Below, piece by piece: positions 53,007-61,929 of a stretch of 64,000 nucleotides of DNA (position 1 is its first letter; every line of letters begins with the position of its first letter). The translations under genes and the position numbers were made by a program. The stretch spans positions 682,001 through 746,000 of the forward strand of contig NZ_CP085036.1 of the NCBI RefSeq assembly GCF_020535405.1, given 5' to 3'. This stretch comes from Antiquaquibacter oligotrophicus (lineage in GTDB: Bacteria > Actinomycetota > Actinomycetes > Actinomycetales > Microbacteriaceae). Below the pieces are notes generated by a model. The model was not told where the DNA came from. It searched no databases and worked only from the letters and a program-made list of their open reading frames with translations.

Positions 53007-53588
53007 CTACCCGGCGGTGTGGAACTTCAGTTGTGCGGCGGGGAGGCCCTCGGTGGCGATGAGCTCGACGGCATCCGCCGCGTCAACGAGGAGGTTCGGC
53101 AGCACGGTCCGCTCGTCGGAGGAGAAATCGCGCAGCACGAAGTCTGCGGCCGGCTGCCTTCCCGGCGGGCGGCCGATGCCGATACGCACGCGGGTGAAGT
53201 CACCCGTACCGAGGTGGGCGATCGTGTCGCGGATGCCGTTATGACCGCCGTGGCCACCGCCGAACTTGAGGCGCACGGTGTCGAAGGGGATGTCGAGCTC
53301 GTCGTGAAGCACGATGAGCCGAGACGGATCGAGGGAGTAGAACTTCAGGAGGGCCGAGATGGGCCCGCCGGACAGGTTCATGTAGGTGTTCGGCTTGGCG
53401 AGCACAAACTTGGGGCCGCCGGGCACGATACGCCCCTCGGCGATGGCGGCGTTCGCCTTGTGATTTTTGAAACTCGCCGACGCGCGGGAGGCGAGCTCTG
53501 CCAGGACCATCTGGCCGACGTTGTGGCGGTTACCGGCGTAGCCGGGCCCGGGGTTACCGAGCCCGGCCACAAGCCAGGTATCGCTCAC
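53007..53588 (-). CDS. pth: Peptidyl-tRNA hydrolase
   Basis: A 193-residue esterase that recycles peptidyl-tRNA. The N-terminal WLVAGLGNPGPGYAGNRHNVGQ contains catalytic H22. The conserved KPNTYMNLSGGPI, HDELDIPFDTVRLKFGGGHGGHNGIRD and RIGIGRPPG motifs are complete. It sits eight bases downstream of rplY, an actinobacterial pairing, and is separated from mfd by a hairpin element, suggesting the rplY-pth transcript ends there. Confidence 0.96.
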   Translation of the reverse strand: MSDTWLVAGLGNPGPGYAGNRHNVGQMVLAELASRASASFKNHKANAAIAEGRIVPGGPKFVLAKPNTYMNLSGGPISALLKFYSLDPSRLIVLHDELDIPFDTVRLKFGGGHGGHNGIRDTIAHLGTGDFTRVRIGIGRPPGRQPAADFVLRDFSSDERTVLPNLLVDAADAVELIATEGLPAAQLKFHTAG

Positions 53589-53596
53589 GAGGAGTG

Positions 53597-54232
53597 TTAC
53601 TCGGCGTCCTCGGCAGCTGAGTCGGCACCGGCAGCGGCACCCGCCTCAGCAGAGGCCGCGTCGGCGGCGTCGTCCGCGGCGCTGGCGGCACGCGGCACGG
53701 TGATGCCGACGATCAGCAGCTCGGGTTCGGAGAGCAGCGAGGCGCCCTTGGGCAGCTCGATGTCCTTCGCGAGAACGTGTGCACCCTCCTCGAGGCCCTC
53801 GATCGAGACGACAACGTTCTCGGGGATGTGAGTGGCCTCAACCTCGAGCGAGATGGTCGCAGCATCCTGCACGGCGATCGTGCCGGAGAACGACTCGCCC
53901 TCGAGGTGCACGGGGACGTCGACGGTGACCTTCTCGCCCTTGCGGACGACGATGAGGTCGACGTGCTCGATGATCTGGCGCACCGGGTCCTTCTGCACGT
54001 CCTTCACGAGGGCGAGCTGGGTCTTACCGGCGATGTCGAGCTCGAGCACCTGGTTGGCCTTACGCAGGATGAGCGAAACCTCGTGGCCCGGGAGGGTCAC
54101 GTGCTGCGGCTCGGTTCCGTGGCCGTAGATGACGGCGGGGATCTTGCCGACGGCGCGGATTCGGCGGGCAGCACCCTTACCGAACTGGGTGCGCTCCTCG
54201 GTCACGAGGTGGTTGCTGACTTCTTCAGCCAT
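53597..54232 (-). CDS. rplY: 50S ribosomal protein L25 / general stress protein Ctc
   Basis: A 211-residue L25 of the long Ctc type, with an N-terminal 5S-rRNA-binding domain (about 1-95, including GKGAARRIRAVGKIPAVIYG) and a C-terminal TL5 domain (about 98-188). An Ala/Glu/Asp-rich tail (about 188-211) is typical of actinobacterial copies. It binds 5S rRNA in the large subunit. The ATG start has AGGAGAGA upstream. The roughly 150-nt leader contains a GGAACCC-AGA-GGGTTCC hairpin (54354-54370). Confidence 0.95.
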   Translation of the reverse strand: MAEEVSNHLVTEERTQFGKGAARRIRAVGKIPAVIYGHGTEPQHVTLPGHEVSLILRKANQVLELDIAGKTQLALVKDVQKDPVRQIIEHVDLIVVRKGEKVTVDVPVHLEGESFSGTIAVQDAATISLEVEATHIPENVVVSIEGLEEGAHVLAKDIELPKGASLLSEPELLIVGITVPRAASAADDAADAASAEAGAAAGADSAAEDAE

Positions 54233-54391
54233 GTCTGTCTCTCCTTGCGGGCCGATGCCCTGTGTGTGGGCTCTCGCCCAGTGATCTGTTGTTTCAACTC
54301 GAACGCATGCCAGCGTGAGGAAAAGCCTGGGGCTCGCCCACCGCGTCGATAACGGAACCCAGAGGGTTCCCTCGCCGAAGTTCAGTGGACG

Positions 54392-54421
54392 AGTTTACAC
54401 GGATGCCCCGGCCCCGGTCAC
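54392..54421 (-). promoter_or_regulatory. Candidate promoter for rplY-pth
   Basis: On the minus strand GTGACC (54416-54421) and TAAACT (54392-54397) are spaced 18 bp, with TG two bases before the -10, a good vegetative-type promoter. It implies a leader of about 150 nt. It also argues that the divergent gntR does not start at the upstream ATG 54403, which would lie within this promoter. Confidence 0.5.
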
Positions 54422-54480
54422 GCGCGAGTGCGACGGTGCGGCACCGCCGCCGTCGGGGCTCCGCCGGTTACCGTGGAGGG

Positions 54481-55203
54481 GTGCTGGGCAGTCTTCACGA
54501 GCGGGTTCTCGACGGGGTGGGCCACCTCATCGTGTCCGGGGAACTGGCACCCGGCGACACGATGCACGCCGAGCACGCGGAGCAGCGCTTCGGTGTCTCC
54601 CGTTCCGTCGTTCGGGAGGCCGTACGGGTGTTGCAGAGCCTCGGTCTCGTCGAGACCGTCAAGCGCGTGGGCATCCGTGTGCTGCCGATGTCCCGGTGGA
54701 ATCTGTACGACCCGCTCGTCATCCGCTGGCGCTTGGCGCAGCCGACACGCGGCGCGCAACTACGCTCCCTCACGGAACTGCGCAGCGCTGTTGAGCCTCG
54801 CGCCGCGGAGCTCGCCGCGCGTTACGCGAACGACGAGGCGACAGCCGAACTGCTCGCGCTCGCGGCGCGTATGCGGTCGGTCGGCCGCGAGGGGGACCTC
54901 GAGCTGTTCCTCGAGCTGGACATCCGTTTCCACTCCCTTGTGTTGGCCGCGAGCGGCAACGAGATGTTCGCGAAACTCGACGGCGTCATCGCGGAGGTAC
55001 TCACGGGGCGCACCGACCAGGGACTCATGCCGCGGCATCCCCACGAGGAGGCGCTTCAGTGGCACGTCGATGTGGCAGACGCGATCCAGGGCGGGCGCCC
55101 TGAGGACGCCGCCGCCGCGATGGAGCGCATCATGAACCGCACGGCGCACGAGGTTCAGTCGATCTGGGCGGGCGAACCCCGTGTGTATTGGGATCGCCGC
55201 TAG
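54481..55203 (+). CDS. gntR: GntR/FadR-family regulator of the gluconate/idonate cluster
   Basis: A 240-residue regulator with an N-terminal winged HTH (about 5-72, HAEHAEQRFGVSRSVVREAVRVLQSLGLVETVKRVGIRV in outline) and an FCD ligand domain (about 95-225). The FCD domain keeps the metal/ligand residues in LELDIRFHSLVLAASGN and HPHEEALQWHVDVADAI. GTG 54481 gives the normal length and leaves the rplY promoter free. It probably represses the idnD-idnO-gntP-gntK genes and gnd, with an inducer such as gluconate or a phosphorylated intermediate; this is inferred from position. Its stop overlaps the idnD stop on the other strand. Confidence 0.85.
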   Translation: MLGSLHERVLDGVGHLIVSGELAPGDTMHAEHAEQRFGVSRSVVREAVRVLQSLGLVETVKRVGIRVLPMSRWNLYDPLVIRWRLAQPTRGAQLRSLTELRSAVEPRAAELAARYANDEATAELLALAARMRSVGREGDLELFLELDIRFHSLVLAASGNEMFAKLDGVIAEVLTGRTDQGLMPRHPHEEALQWHVDVADAIQGGRPEDAAAAMERIMNRTAHEVQSIWAGEPRVYWDRR

Positions 55204-56237
55204 AAGCGCAGAAGCACCTTGCCGCTGACGGAGGCATCCCGGGCCGTCGCGAACGCGTCGAGAGCGTCGGCTGCCGCGAACTCGTGTGTCACGACCGGCT
55301 CGACGGAGAGGCTGCCGTCGGCGAGCGCCGCGATGACCTCGTCGATTTCGTTGTTGAAGCGGAACGAGCCGACGAGTTCGAGCTCTCGTGTGATCGCGAG
55401 CGAGATGAGCGCTGGCTGCTCGCCGGACGGCAGCAGGCCGACCATCACGACCCGGCCGCCTCGCATGGCTCCGCGCACCGCCGAGGCGAGACCCCGGTGG
55501 CTGCCCGAGGACTCGAAGACCACGTCGGCTTCGACCGCGGCGATGGCGTCGGCATCCGTCGCGACGATGGTGCTCGTGGCACCGACGGCGCGCGCGATCT
55601 CGAGGGGTTTCTCGTGAAGGTCGACAGCAACGATCTCGGCCGCGCCGAAACGCTTCGCGACGGCGACGATGAGCGCTCCGATGGGGCCTGCACCGATCAC
55701 GAGCACTCGTTTGCCGGCAATACCCCCGGCGCGCGTGACGGCATGCCACGCGACACTGGCCGGTTCGACGATGGCGGCCTCGCGAAGGTCGAGTCCCGCC
55801 GGGAGCTCGCGCAGCATGCGCGACGGCAGCACCGCGTACTCGGCGAAGGCACCCTCGGTGTGCGGGAACCGCGCGGCGCTACCGAGGTACGTCACCCCGG
55901 GTGAGAGGTTCGGTCGGTCGACGGGGTAACGCGCGCCTTCACCGCCGGGTGTTGCCGGATGCACCGCCACCGCAGCGCCGACACCCGGGCCCGACCCGTC
56001 CGACGCAGCCTGGGCGACAGTACCCACAACCTCGTGACCGAGGATCATGGGCGCCCGGAGTATCGACTCGCCCGCGGCCCCGTGCTGCCAGTAGTGCAGA
56101 TCCGATCCGCACACTCCCCCGTAGGCGATACGAACAACGACCTCATCGGGGCCGGGCGTCGGCACGGCGATCTCCTCCACACGCAGGTCGTCCTTCGCGT
56201 GCGCGACAACGGCGAGTGTCCGCTCGGGAACGGTCAT
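55200..56237 (-). CDS. idnD: L-idonate 5-dehydrogenase (MDR family)
   Basis: A 345-residue medium-chain dehydrogenase oxidising L-idonate to 5-keto-D-gluconate. Catalytic zinc residues C43 (GGVCGSDLHYWQHG) and H68-E69 (GHEV) are present, as is the Rossmann VLVIGAGPIGAL. The usual four structural-zinc cysteines are missing: the lobe reads HPATPGGEGARYPVDRPNLS with none. ATG 56237 follows AAGGAA and begins the conserved MTVPERTLAVVAH. It is the last gene of the gntK-gntP-idnO-idnD run, 13 bp after idnO. Confidence 0.87.
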   Translation of the reverse strand: MTVPERTLAVVAHAKDDLRVEEIAVPTPGPDEVVVRIAYGGVCGSDLHYWQHGAAGESILRAPMILGHEVVGTVAQAASDGSGPGVGAAVAVHPATPGGEGARYPVDRPNLSPGVTYLGSAARFPHTEGAFAEYAVLPSRMLRELPAGLDLREAAIVEPASVAWHAVTRAGGIAGKRVLVIGAGPIGALIVAVAKRFGAAEIVAVDLHEKPLEIARAVGATSTIVATDADAIAAVEADVVFESSGSHRGLASAVRGAMRGGRVVMVGLLPSGEQPALISLAITRELELVGSFRFNNEIDEVIAALADGSLSVEPVVTHEFAAADALDAFATARDASVSGKVLLRF

Positions 56238-56250
56238 CGATTCCTTCTTC

Positions 56251-57024
56251 CTAGACCACAACGGTCATGCCGCCGTCGATGAAGACGACCTGACCGTTGA
56301 CGTAATCGGAGCCATCGGAGGCGAGCCACACGGCGGGGCCACCGAGATCGAACGGTGTTCCCCATCGGTGGGCGGGGGTGCGCCCCACGATCCACGAGTT
56401 GAACTCCTCGTCGTCGACGAGTTTCTGCGTCATCTCGGTGTGAATGTATCCCGGAGCGATCGCATTGATCTGCAGGCCGCCGGATGCCCACTCCGCCGTC
56501 ATCGCACGCGTTAGGTTGCGGATGCCACCCTTCGACGCCGTGTACGGCGCGATGGTGGGCCGCGCAAGGTCGGTCTGCACCGACGCGATGTTGATGATCT
56601 TGCCCTGACCCCGCTCGAGCATGTGTCGGGCGACCTCGCGACCGACAAGGAACGCGCTCGTGAGGTTGGTGGACATCACCCGGTTCCAGTCGTCCAGCGA
56701 GAGCTCGAGGAGCGGCTCGCGGTGCTGGATGCCCGCGTTGTTCACGAGGATGCGGATGGCACCGACGGAAGCCTCGATGTCGTTCACGGCCGCGGCCACC
56801 GCCGTGGCATCCGTCACGTCGAATGCGCGGGCGTGAACCCGGTCGTCACCGTACGTCTCGGCGAACTCGCCGCGCGTCGTCTCGAGTCGCTCAGCGTCGA
56901 CACCGTTCAGCACAACCGTCGCTCCCGCGTCGGCGAGCGCCGTCGCGATGACGCGGCCGATGCCGCGGCTGGACCCGGTAATGAGCGCGATACGACCCGT
57001 GAGATCGAAGAGTGCGGATGCCAC
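56251..57024 (-). CDS. idnO: 5-keto-D-gluconate 5-reductase (IdnO-like SDR)
   Basis: A 257-residue SDR converting 5-keto-gluconate to D-gluconate. Cofactor motif TGSSRGIG (16-23), NNAG at 95-98, catalytic S148, Y161 and K165 (YTASKGG). The residues GIQHREPLLE and the C-terminal GQVVFIDGGMTVVV match IdnO. It begins with GTG 57024, seven bases after the gntP stop. With IdnD it forms the two-step idonate-to-gluconate route. Confidence 0.87.
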   Translation of the reverse strand: MASALFDLTGRIALITGSSRGIGRVIATALADAGATVVLNGVDAERLETTRGEFAETYGDDRVHARAFDVTDATAVAAAVNDIEASVGAIRILVNNAGIQHREPLLELSLDDWNRVMSTNLTSAFLVGREVARHMLERGQGKIINIASVQTDLARPTIAPYTASKGGIRNLTRAMTAEWASGGLQINAIAPGYIHTEMTQKLVDDEEFNSWIVGRTPAHRWGTPFDLGGPAVWLASDGSDYVNGQVVFIDGGMTVVV

Positions 57025-57031
57025 GGTGCCC

Positions 57032-58438
57032 CTAGAACAGTCCGGCGATCAGGAAGATCGCGAGGGCGAGCACAAATCCGATCACGGCGATGAGTGCCTG
57101 ACCGACGGTCCACGTGCGCAGGGTCGTCTGGGTGTCCATGCCGAAGAAGCGACTGACCAGCCAGAAGCCCGAGTCGTTGACGTGACCGGCGAAGACCGAG
57201 CCTGCGGCGAGCGCCAGAACGAGGGCCGCGAGTTCGACGGGGTTGAGACTCGTGTCCGCCGCAACCACGGGCTGGACGAGTGCGGCGGCCGTCGTGAGCG
57301 CCACGGTCGCCGAGCCTTGGGCGACACGCACGATCGCCGCGATCACGAAGCCCGCGACAATCAGGGGCAAGCCGATCGCGTCCAGGGTGTCGGCAAGGCT
57401 CGTGCCGATGCCGCTCGCACGAAGCACACCACCGAACATTCCGCCAGCGCCGGTGATGAGGATGATGGAACACACCGGGCCGAGGGCGCTATCGACGATG
57501 GTTTCGACGAGCGAACCACGCTTGCGCGGCTTCCAGCCGAGGAGCCACATCGCGAAGAAGACCGTGATGAGCAGGGCGACCGGGGTCTCGCCCAGCAGGC
57601 GGAGCACCTGGACGACGGGGTTCTCCAGCGACACCACTCCCGCCGTCGCGAGGGCATTCAGTCCGGTATTGAGGAAGATGAGCACCAGCGGCAGCACAAG
57701 CAGGAACACGATGGTGCGCAGCTTCGGGGCCGAAGCGAATTCCGCCGCGTTGGGGTCGTCCTTCTGCCCGAAGAGGATGTCCGGGATCGCGATGTCGAAG
57801 CGCTTACCGGTCCACGTGCCGAACTTGTATCCGACGATGTACCACGTGGGGATGGCGATGAGTAGACCGAGGAGCAGCACGAGGCCGACGTCGGCGCCGA
57901 GCAGTCCCGTCGCGGCGACGGGGCCCGGGTGCGGCGGAACGAAGATGTGCATGACGGAGAAGGCCACCGCAGCAGGAAACGCGTACAGCAGAAGCGAACC
58001 GCCGAGGCGTCGAGCGACCGAGAAGATGATGGGGAGCATCACGACGAGCCCCGCGTCGAAGAAGATCGGGAACCCCATCATGAGGGACGCGATGGAGAGC
58101 GCCAACGGCGCGCGTTTCTCACCGAAGCGCCGGATAAGGGCATCCGTGAGCACTTGCGCACCGCCACTGGTCTCGAGCATTCGGCCCAACATGGCGCCGA
58201 GCCCGACGAGGAGGGCAACCGTGGCGAGTGTGCCGCCGAAACCTGTTGTCAACGTCGGAATGATCTGGTTGGCAGGGATTCCGGTCGCGACAGCGGTTAC
58301 GAGGCTCACGACGATGAGCGCAAGGAACGCGTGAATTCGCGCGGCGATGATGAGAACGAGCAGGAGTGCGATGGCTCCCGCCGCGATAAGGAGGAGTCCC
58401 CAGGTGGGGAGCTCCCAGGCGAGTTCGATGTCGGTCAT
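57032..58438 (-). CDS. gntP: GntP-family gluconate permease
   Basis: A 468-residue permease of the gluconate:H+ symporter family with about 12-14 helices. Family-typical segments are the GFGGTLATVALLVGLGAMLGRMLETSGGA region, HIFVPPHPGPVAATGLLGAD, and the C-terminal HVNDSGFWLVSRFFGM. It imports gluconate and possibly idonate. It lies between gntK (30 bp upstream) and idnO, all minus strand. Confidence 0.93.
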   Translation of the reverse strand: MTDIELAWELPTWGLLLIAAGAIALLLVLIIAARIHAFLALIVVSLVTAVATGIPANQIIPTLTTGFGGTLATVALLVGLGAMLGRMLETSGGAQVLTDALIRRFGEKRAPLALSIASLMMGFPIFFDAGLVVMLPIIFSVARRLGGSLLLYAFPAAVAFSVMHIFVPPHPGPVAATGLLGADVGLVLLLGLLIAIPTWYIVGYKFGTWTGKRFDIAIPDILFGQKDDPNAAEFASAPKLRTIVFLLVLPLVLIFLNTGLNALATAGVVSLENPVVQVLRLLGETPVALLITVFFAMWLLGWKPRKRGSLVETIVDSALGPVCSIILITGAGGMFGGVLRASGIGTSLADTLDAIGLPLIVAGFVIAAIVRVAQGSATVALTTAAALVQPVVAADTSLNPVELAALVLALAAGSVFAGHVNDSGFWLVSRFFGMDTQTTLRTWTVGQALIAVIGFVLALAIFLIAGLF

Positions 58439-58468
58439 CGTTGTCCTAACGTCGGTTTTTCTTGTCGG

Positions 58469-59002
58469 TTACTGGTGGTCGACGAAGTTCTCGTCGAGGG
58501 TCGTGATGATGTAGCTGACCATCTGGTCCGGAGTCTGAGTGAGGTCGACGAGGATGCCCCGCTCGTCGCTCGCGAGATCCTCGAGTGTCGCGAACTGCGA
58601 GTCGAGCAGGCTGTTGGGCATGTACTCGTGGTGACGGTGGGACTGTCGTTCGGCGATGACCTTCTGCGTACCCACGAGGTGCACAAAAACGACGGATGGC
58701 GCGTGGGCGATGAGTAGCTCGCGATAGGAGCGTTTGAGGGCTGAGCACGCGACGATGATGGATGTTCCCTCAGCCAGTTCGGCGCCGATGCGATCCGCGA
58801 TGATCTCGAGCCACGGTGCCCGATCTTCGTCGTTCAGCGGGTGGCCCGCAGCCATCTTCTCTTTGTTGGCGCGGGGGTGCAGGTCGTCGCCGTCGATGAA
58901 CGGCATGCCGAGTTTTTGCCCCAGCGCCTCGCCGATCGTCGACTTACCCGAGCCCGATACCCCCATAACGATGAGAGGCGGATAGCTGGTCTGCACGTTC
59001 AT
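58469..59002 (-). CDS. gntK: Gluconokinase
   Basis: A 177-residue P-loop kinase phosphorylating gluconate at C6. Walker A is GVSGSGKS (14-21), followed by the substrate motif FIDGDDLHPRANKEKMAAGHPLNDEDRAPWL, in which GDDLH and HP are diagnostic, and CSALKRSYRELL. It is the first gene of the gntK-gntP-idnO-idnD run. It is divergent from gnd across a 170-bp region containing an inverted repeat. Confidence 0.95.
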   Translation of the reverse strand: MNVQTSYPPLIVMGVSGSGKSTIGEALGQKLGMPFIDGDDLHPRANKEKMAAGHPLNDEDRAPWLEIIADRIGAELAEGTSIIVACSALKRSYRELLIAHAPSVVFVHLVGTQKVIAERQSHRHHEYMPNSLLDSQFATLEDLASDERGILVDLTQTPDQMVSYIITTLDENFVDHQ

Positions 59003-59058
59003 CCTTCCGTCGACGCTCCATTACGTCTGATCTCAAGTCATGAAGGTAGCAATAAATC

Positions 59059-59093
59059 AGACTTATTGCGAAGTCTATCAGCGAGCGTAATTT
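59059..59093. promoter_or_regulatory. gntK/gnd divergent regulatory region with inverted repeat over the gnd -35
   Basis: AGACTT-ATTGCG-AAGTCT (59059-59076) is a perfect 6-bp inverted repeat. It overlaps a plausible gnd -35 (TTGCGA, 59066-59071); TAATTT (59088-59093) is a good -10 at 16-bp spacing. FCD-type GntR regulators bind such palindromes, so the gntR product is the likely ligand. Confidence 0.6.
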
Positions 59094-59172
59094 GCCTGCC
59101 ACCCCTTGCGAAAAGAGGAGAGGGATGGGAGCGATACCCTGTAAGCCGACGTCGACCACAGGAGAGAGACAC

Positions 59173-60618
59173 GTGTCACAGGCAAACATTGGTGTTGTTG
59201 GGCTCGCGGTGATGGGATCGAACCTCGCCCGCAACCTCGCGAGTCGCGAGGGCAACACCGTCGCAATCTTCAATCGCTCGTACGAGAAGACGCAGACGCT
59301 TCTCGACGAGCACCCCGAGGCGGAGTTCGTACCGGCCTCCACCTACGAGGAGTTCGCAGCATCCCTCTCGAAGCCCCGCACCGCCATCATCATGGTGCAG
59401 GCCGGCAAGGGCACGGATGCCGTGATCGACGCACTCACGGAGGTGTTCGAGCCGGGCGACATCATCGTCGATGGCGGCAACGCGCTCTTCACCGACACCA
59501 TCCGTCGCGAGAAGGCCGTGCGCGAGACGGGAATCAACTTCGTCGGTGCGGGAATCTCCGGCGGCGAAGAGGGCGCGCTCAACGGCCCGTCGATCATGCC
59601 GGGTGGATCGGATGAGTCGTGGGTGACCCTCGGCCCCATCCTCAAGTCGATCGCCGCCGTCGCCGAGGGCGAGCCCTGCGTCACCCACGTCGGCCACGAC
59701 GGTGCTGGACACTTCGTCAAGATGATCCACAACGGCATCGAGTACGCCGACATGCAGCTCATCGCCGAGGCTTACGACCTCATCCGTCGCGGCACGGGCA
59801 AGAGCCCCGCCGAGATCTCGGAGATCTTCGCCGAGTGGAACAAGGGCGAGCTGGAGAGCTACCTCATCGAGATCACCGCCGAGGTGCTCAAGCAGGTCGA
59901 CGCCGACACCGGCAAGCCGCTCGTCGACGTGATCCTTGACCAGGCAGGTTCCAAGGGCACCGGCGTGTGGACCGTGCAGACCGCGCTCGACCTCGGCATC
60001 CCGGTGTCGGGTATCGCCGAGGCCGTCTTCGCGCGCTCGCTCTCGTCGAAGCCGGCGCAGCGGGATGCCGCGGCCGCCCTTCCCGGTCCCGACGAGAACG
60101 CCTTCCGCGCCCAGGACGAGGATGCCTTCATCGAGGGTGTGCGCCTCGCACTGTACGCGTCCAAGGTCATCGCCTACTCGCAGGGCTTCGACGCCATCGT
60201 CGCTGGCGCCGAGCAGTACGGCTGGGACATCAAGAAGGGTGAGATCGCCAAGATCTGGCGTGGCGGATGCATCATTCGCGCTCGCTTCCTCAACCGCATC
60301 ACCGAGGCCTACGCCGAGAACCCGGGCCTCGTGGCCCTCGTGACGGCACCGTTCTTCGTGGACGTCATGGAGAAGGCACAGGTCGCGTGGCGCAAGGTTG
60401 TCGCCGATGCCGCCTACGCGGGCATCCCGGCCCCCGCCTTCTCGAGCTCGCTCGCCTACTACGACGGCCTCCGCGCCGACCGCCTGCCGGCGGCACTCGT
60501 TCAGGGTCAGCGCGACTTCTTCGGTGCGCACACCTACAAGCGCGTCGACAAGAAGGGCACCTTCCACACGCTGTGGTCGGGTGACCGCAGCGAAATCGAA
60601 GCGGTCGACTCGCACTAG
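59173..60618 (+). CDS. gnd: 6-phosphogluconate dehydrogenase, decarboxylating
   Basis: A 481-residue enzyme oxidising 6-phosphogluconate to ribulose 5-phosphate and CO2. Nucleotide-binding GLAVMGSNLARN (10-21), ISGGEEGALNGPSIMPGG, and the catalytic GHFVKMIHNGIEY with K183 and N187 are present. The C-terminal QRDFFGAHTYKR block (450s-460s) is also intact. The length is that of the long homodimeric type. GTG 59173 is set by GGAGAGAG upstream. It completes the gluconate route with gntK, linking it to the pentose phosphate pathway. Confidence 0.96.
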   Translation: MSQANIGVVGLAVMGSNLARNLASREGNTVAIFNRSYEKTQTLLDEHPEAEFVPASTYEEFAASLSKPRTAIIMVQAGKGTDAVIDALTEVFEPGDIIVDGGNALFTDTIRREKAVRETGINFVGAGISGGEEGALNGPSIMPGGSDESWVTLGPILKSIAAVAEGEPCVTHVGHDGAGHFVKMIHNGIEYADMQLIAEAYDLIRRGTGKSPAEISEIFAEWNKGELESYLIEITAEVLKQVDADTGKPLVDVILDQAGSKGTGVWTVQTALDLGIPVSGIAEAVFARSLSSKPAQRDAAAALPGPDENAFRAQDEDAFIEGVRLALYASKVIAYSQGFDAIVAGAEQYGWDIKKGEIAKIWRGGCIIRARFLNRITEAYAENPGLVALVTAPFFVDVMEKAQVAWRKVVADAAYAGIPAPAFSSSLAYYDGLRADRLPAALVQGQRDFFGAHTYKRVDKKGTFHTLWSGDRSEIEAVDSH

Positions 60619-60628
60619 TCACGCAGCT

Positions 60629-61873
60629 TTACTCCACCTCGAGGGCATCGGCGTTTCGCCGGTGCCCTCGAATTTCGAACCCGACGACCATGATCGCGGG
60701 CGCCAGCATGACGATCAGGAGGCTCACACTCAGCGGGTCGCCGAGCGCCGCGAGAACGACGGCACCGGCGAGCACGATGAGCGCGACCGCGAGAAGGACA
60801 ACTTTGAAGCGCGGAATAGTCCTGACGAGCCAGAGATCGAGCCCCACGATCGCGAGCAGGTAGACGGCGACCGGGATGGCCACGGCGGCCGTCGCACCGA
60901 GGGAACCGGCATCCGTCTCCCCCTTCGCCACGTACGCGGCGACGTGCAGCCCAGCACCGGTCGCGGCAATGGACGCGAAGACAAGAACGTGGCCGTATCC
61001 CCACACCCACGATCGTTCGCGGTGCCGTGACAACACTTCACCGGCAGGGGCGATGAAGTAGATCCACCACAGACCGAAGGTCAACCCGATGCCCGCCGTC
61101 ACGATGATGACGGCATCCGCAGACCACCCGTCCTCCTGCACAAAACCGGACACGGCCGCGACGGTGCCGATCACGCCCTCACCGAGCGCGATGATCGCGA
61201 GCAGACCGTAGCGCTCCGCTATGTGATGCGGATGCCACGGTGTTCCGCTCGTGCGCCCCTCGGAGACGATGGGGCCCGTGGCCTCGACGACAAATAGTGC
61301 GATCGCCGCGACGAAGAACAGTGCCGGGCTCGTGTGAAGCACCAACAGGACGATCCACCCAACCTGGGCGACACCGACCCACACGGCGTAGGTGAGCGCC
61401 GTGCGTCGACGCGCGGGATCCTGCCGTGCCGCTCGCAACCACTGCGCGATGAGGGCGACACGCATGACGACGTAACCCGCCACCATGACCCCGTTGTCGA
61501 TGGTGTGCCCCTCCTCGAGCGAGTGGAACATCTCCGGGAGTCCGAGAGCGAAAACGACAACACCGATCATCTGCACCATGGTCAGCACGCGGTAGAGCCA
61601 GTCATCGGTGTCGTACGCCGAGGAGAACCACGAGAAGTTGATCCACGCCCAGCAGGTCGCGCCGAGCGCGAAGGCGAACCCCGCAATACCCGTACCGACG
61701 TGATCGGCTGCGATCGCGTGCGCCAACTGGTCGCCCGCCTGACCGAAAGCCACAACAAAGGCAAGGTCGAAGAGCAGTTCGAGCGGCGTCGCCGCGCGGT
61801 GACGCTCCCCGGGGTCGCGGCCGGCCATACGGGCCAGTCGGTGACGCGTCGGCTTCGGCTCGCTCACGCTCAT
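60629..61873 (-). CDS. Low-temperature-requirement A (LtrA) family membrane protein
   Basis: A 414-residue polytopic protein with about 10-12 helices. Motifs typical of LtrA are TPLELLFDLAFVVAFGQ, WAWINFSWFSSAYDTDDW, HHIAERYGLLAIIALGE and the C-terminal helices. The family was named from a Listeria cold-growth mutant; its biochemical role is unknown. It begins with ATG or GTG near 61873, divergent from a small membrane-protein gene 56 bp away. Its 3' end contains the gnd terminator. Confidence 0.87.
   Translation of the reverse strand: MSVSEPKPTRHRLARMAGRDPGERHRAATPLELLFDLAFVVAFGQAGDQLAHAIAADHVGTGIAGFAFALGATCWAWINFSWFSSAYDTDDWLYRVLTMVQMIGVVVFALGLPEMFHSLEEGHTIDNGVMVAGYVVMRVALIAQWLRAARQDPARRRTALTYAVWVGVAQVGWIVLLVLHTSPALFFVAAIALFVVEATGPIVSEGRTSGTPWHPHHIAERYGLLAIIALGEGVIGTVAAVSGFVQEDGWSADAVIIVTAGIGLTFGLWWIYFIAPAGEVLSRHRERSWVWGYGHVLVFASIAATGAGLHVAAYVAKGETDAGSLGATAAVAIPVAVYLLAIVGLDLWLVRTIPRFKVVLLAVALIVLAGAVVLAALGDPLSVSLLIVMLAPAIMVVGFEIRGHRRNADALEVE
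60639..60671 (+). terminator. gnd terminator lying inside the 3' end of ltrA
   Basis: A 15-bp stem (60639-60653 / 60657-60671, one T-G wobble) with a TTT loop, beginning 21 bp after the gnd stop and followed by ATTTCGAA. It overlaps the last codons of the convergent ltrA gene, so the DNA serves both purposes. Confidence 0.7.
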
Positions 61874-61929
61874 CGCATCATGATGCCACCGCTCGGGGTG
61901 TGCCGTGATGACGGTGCGAGAATGAGCGG

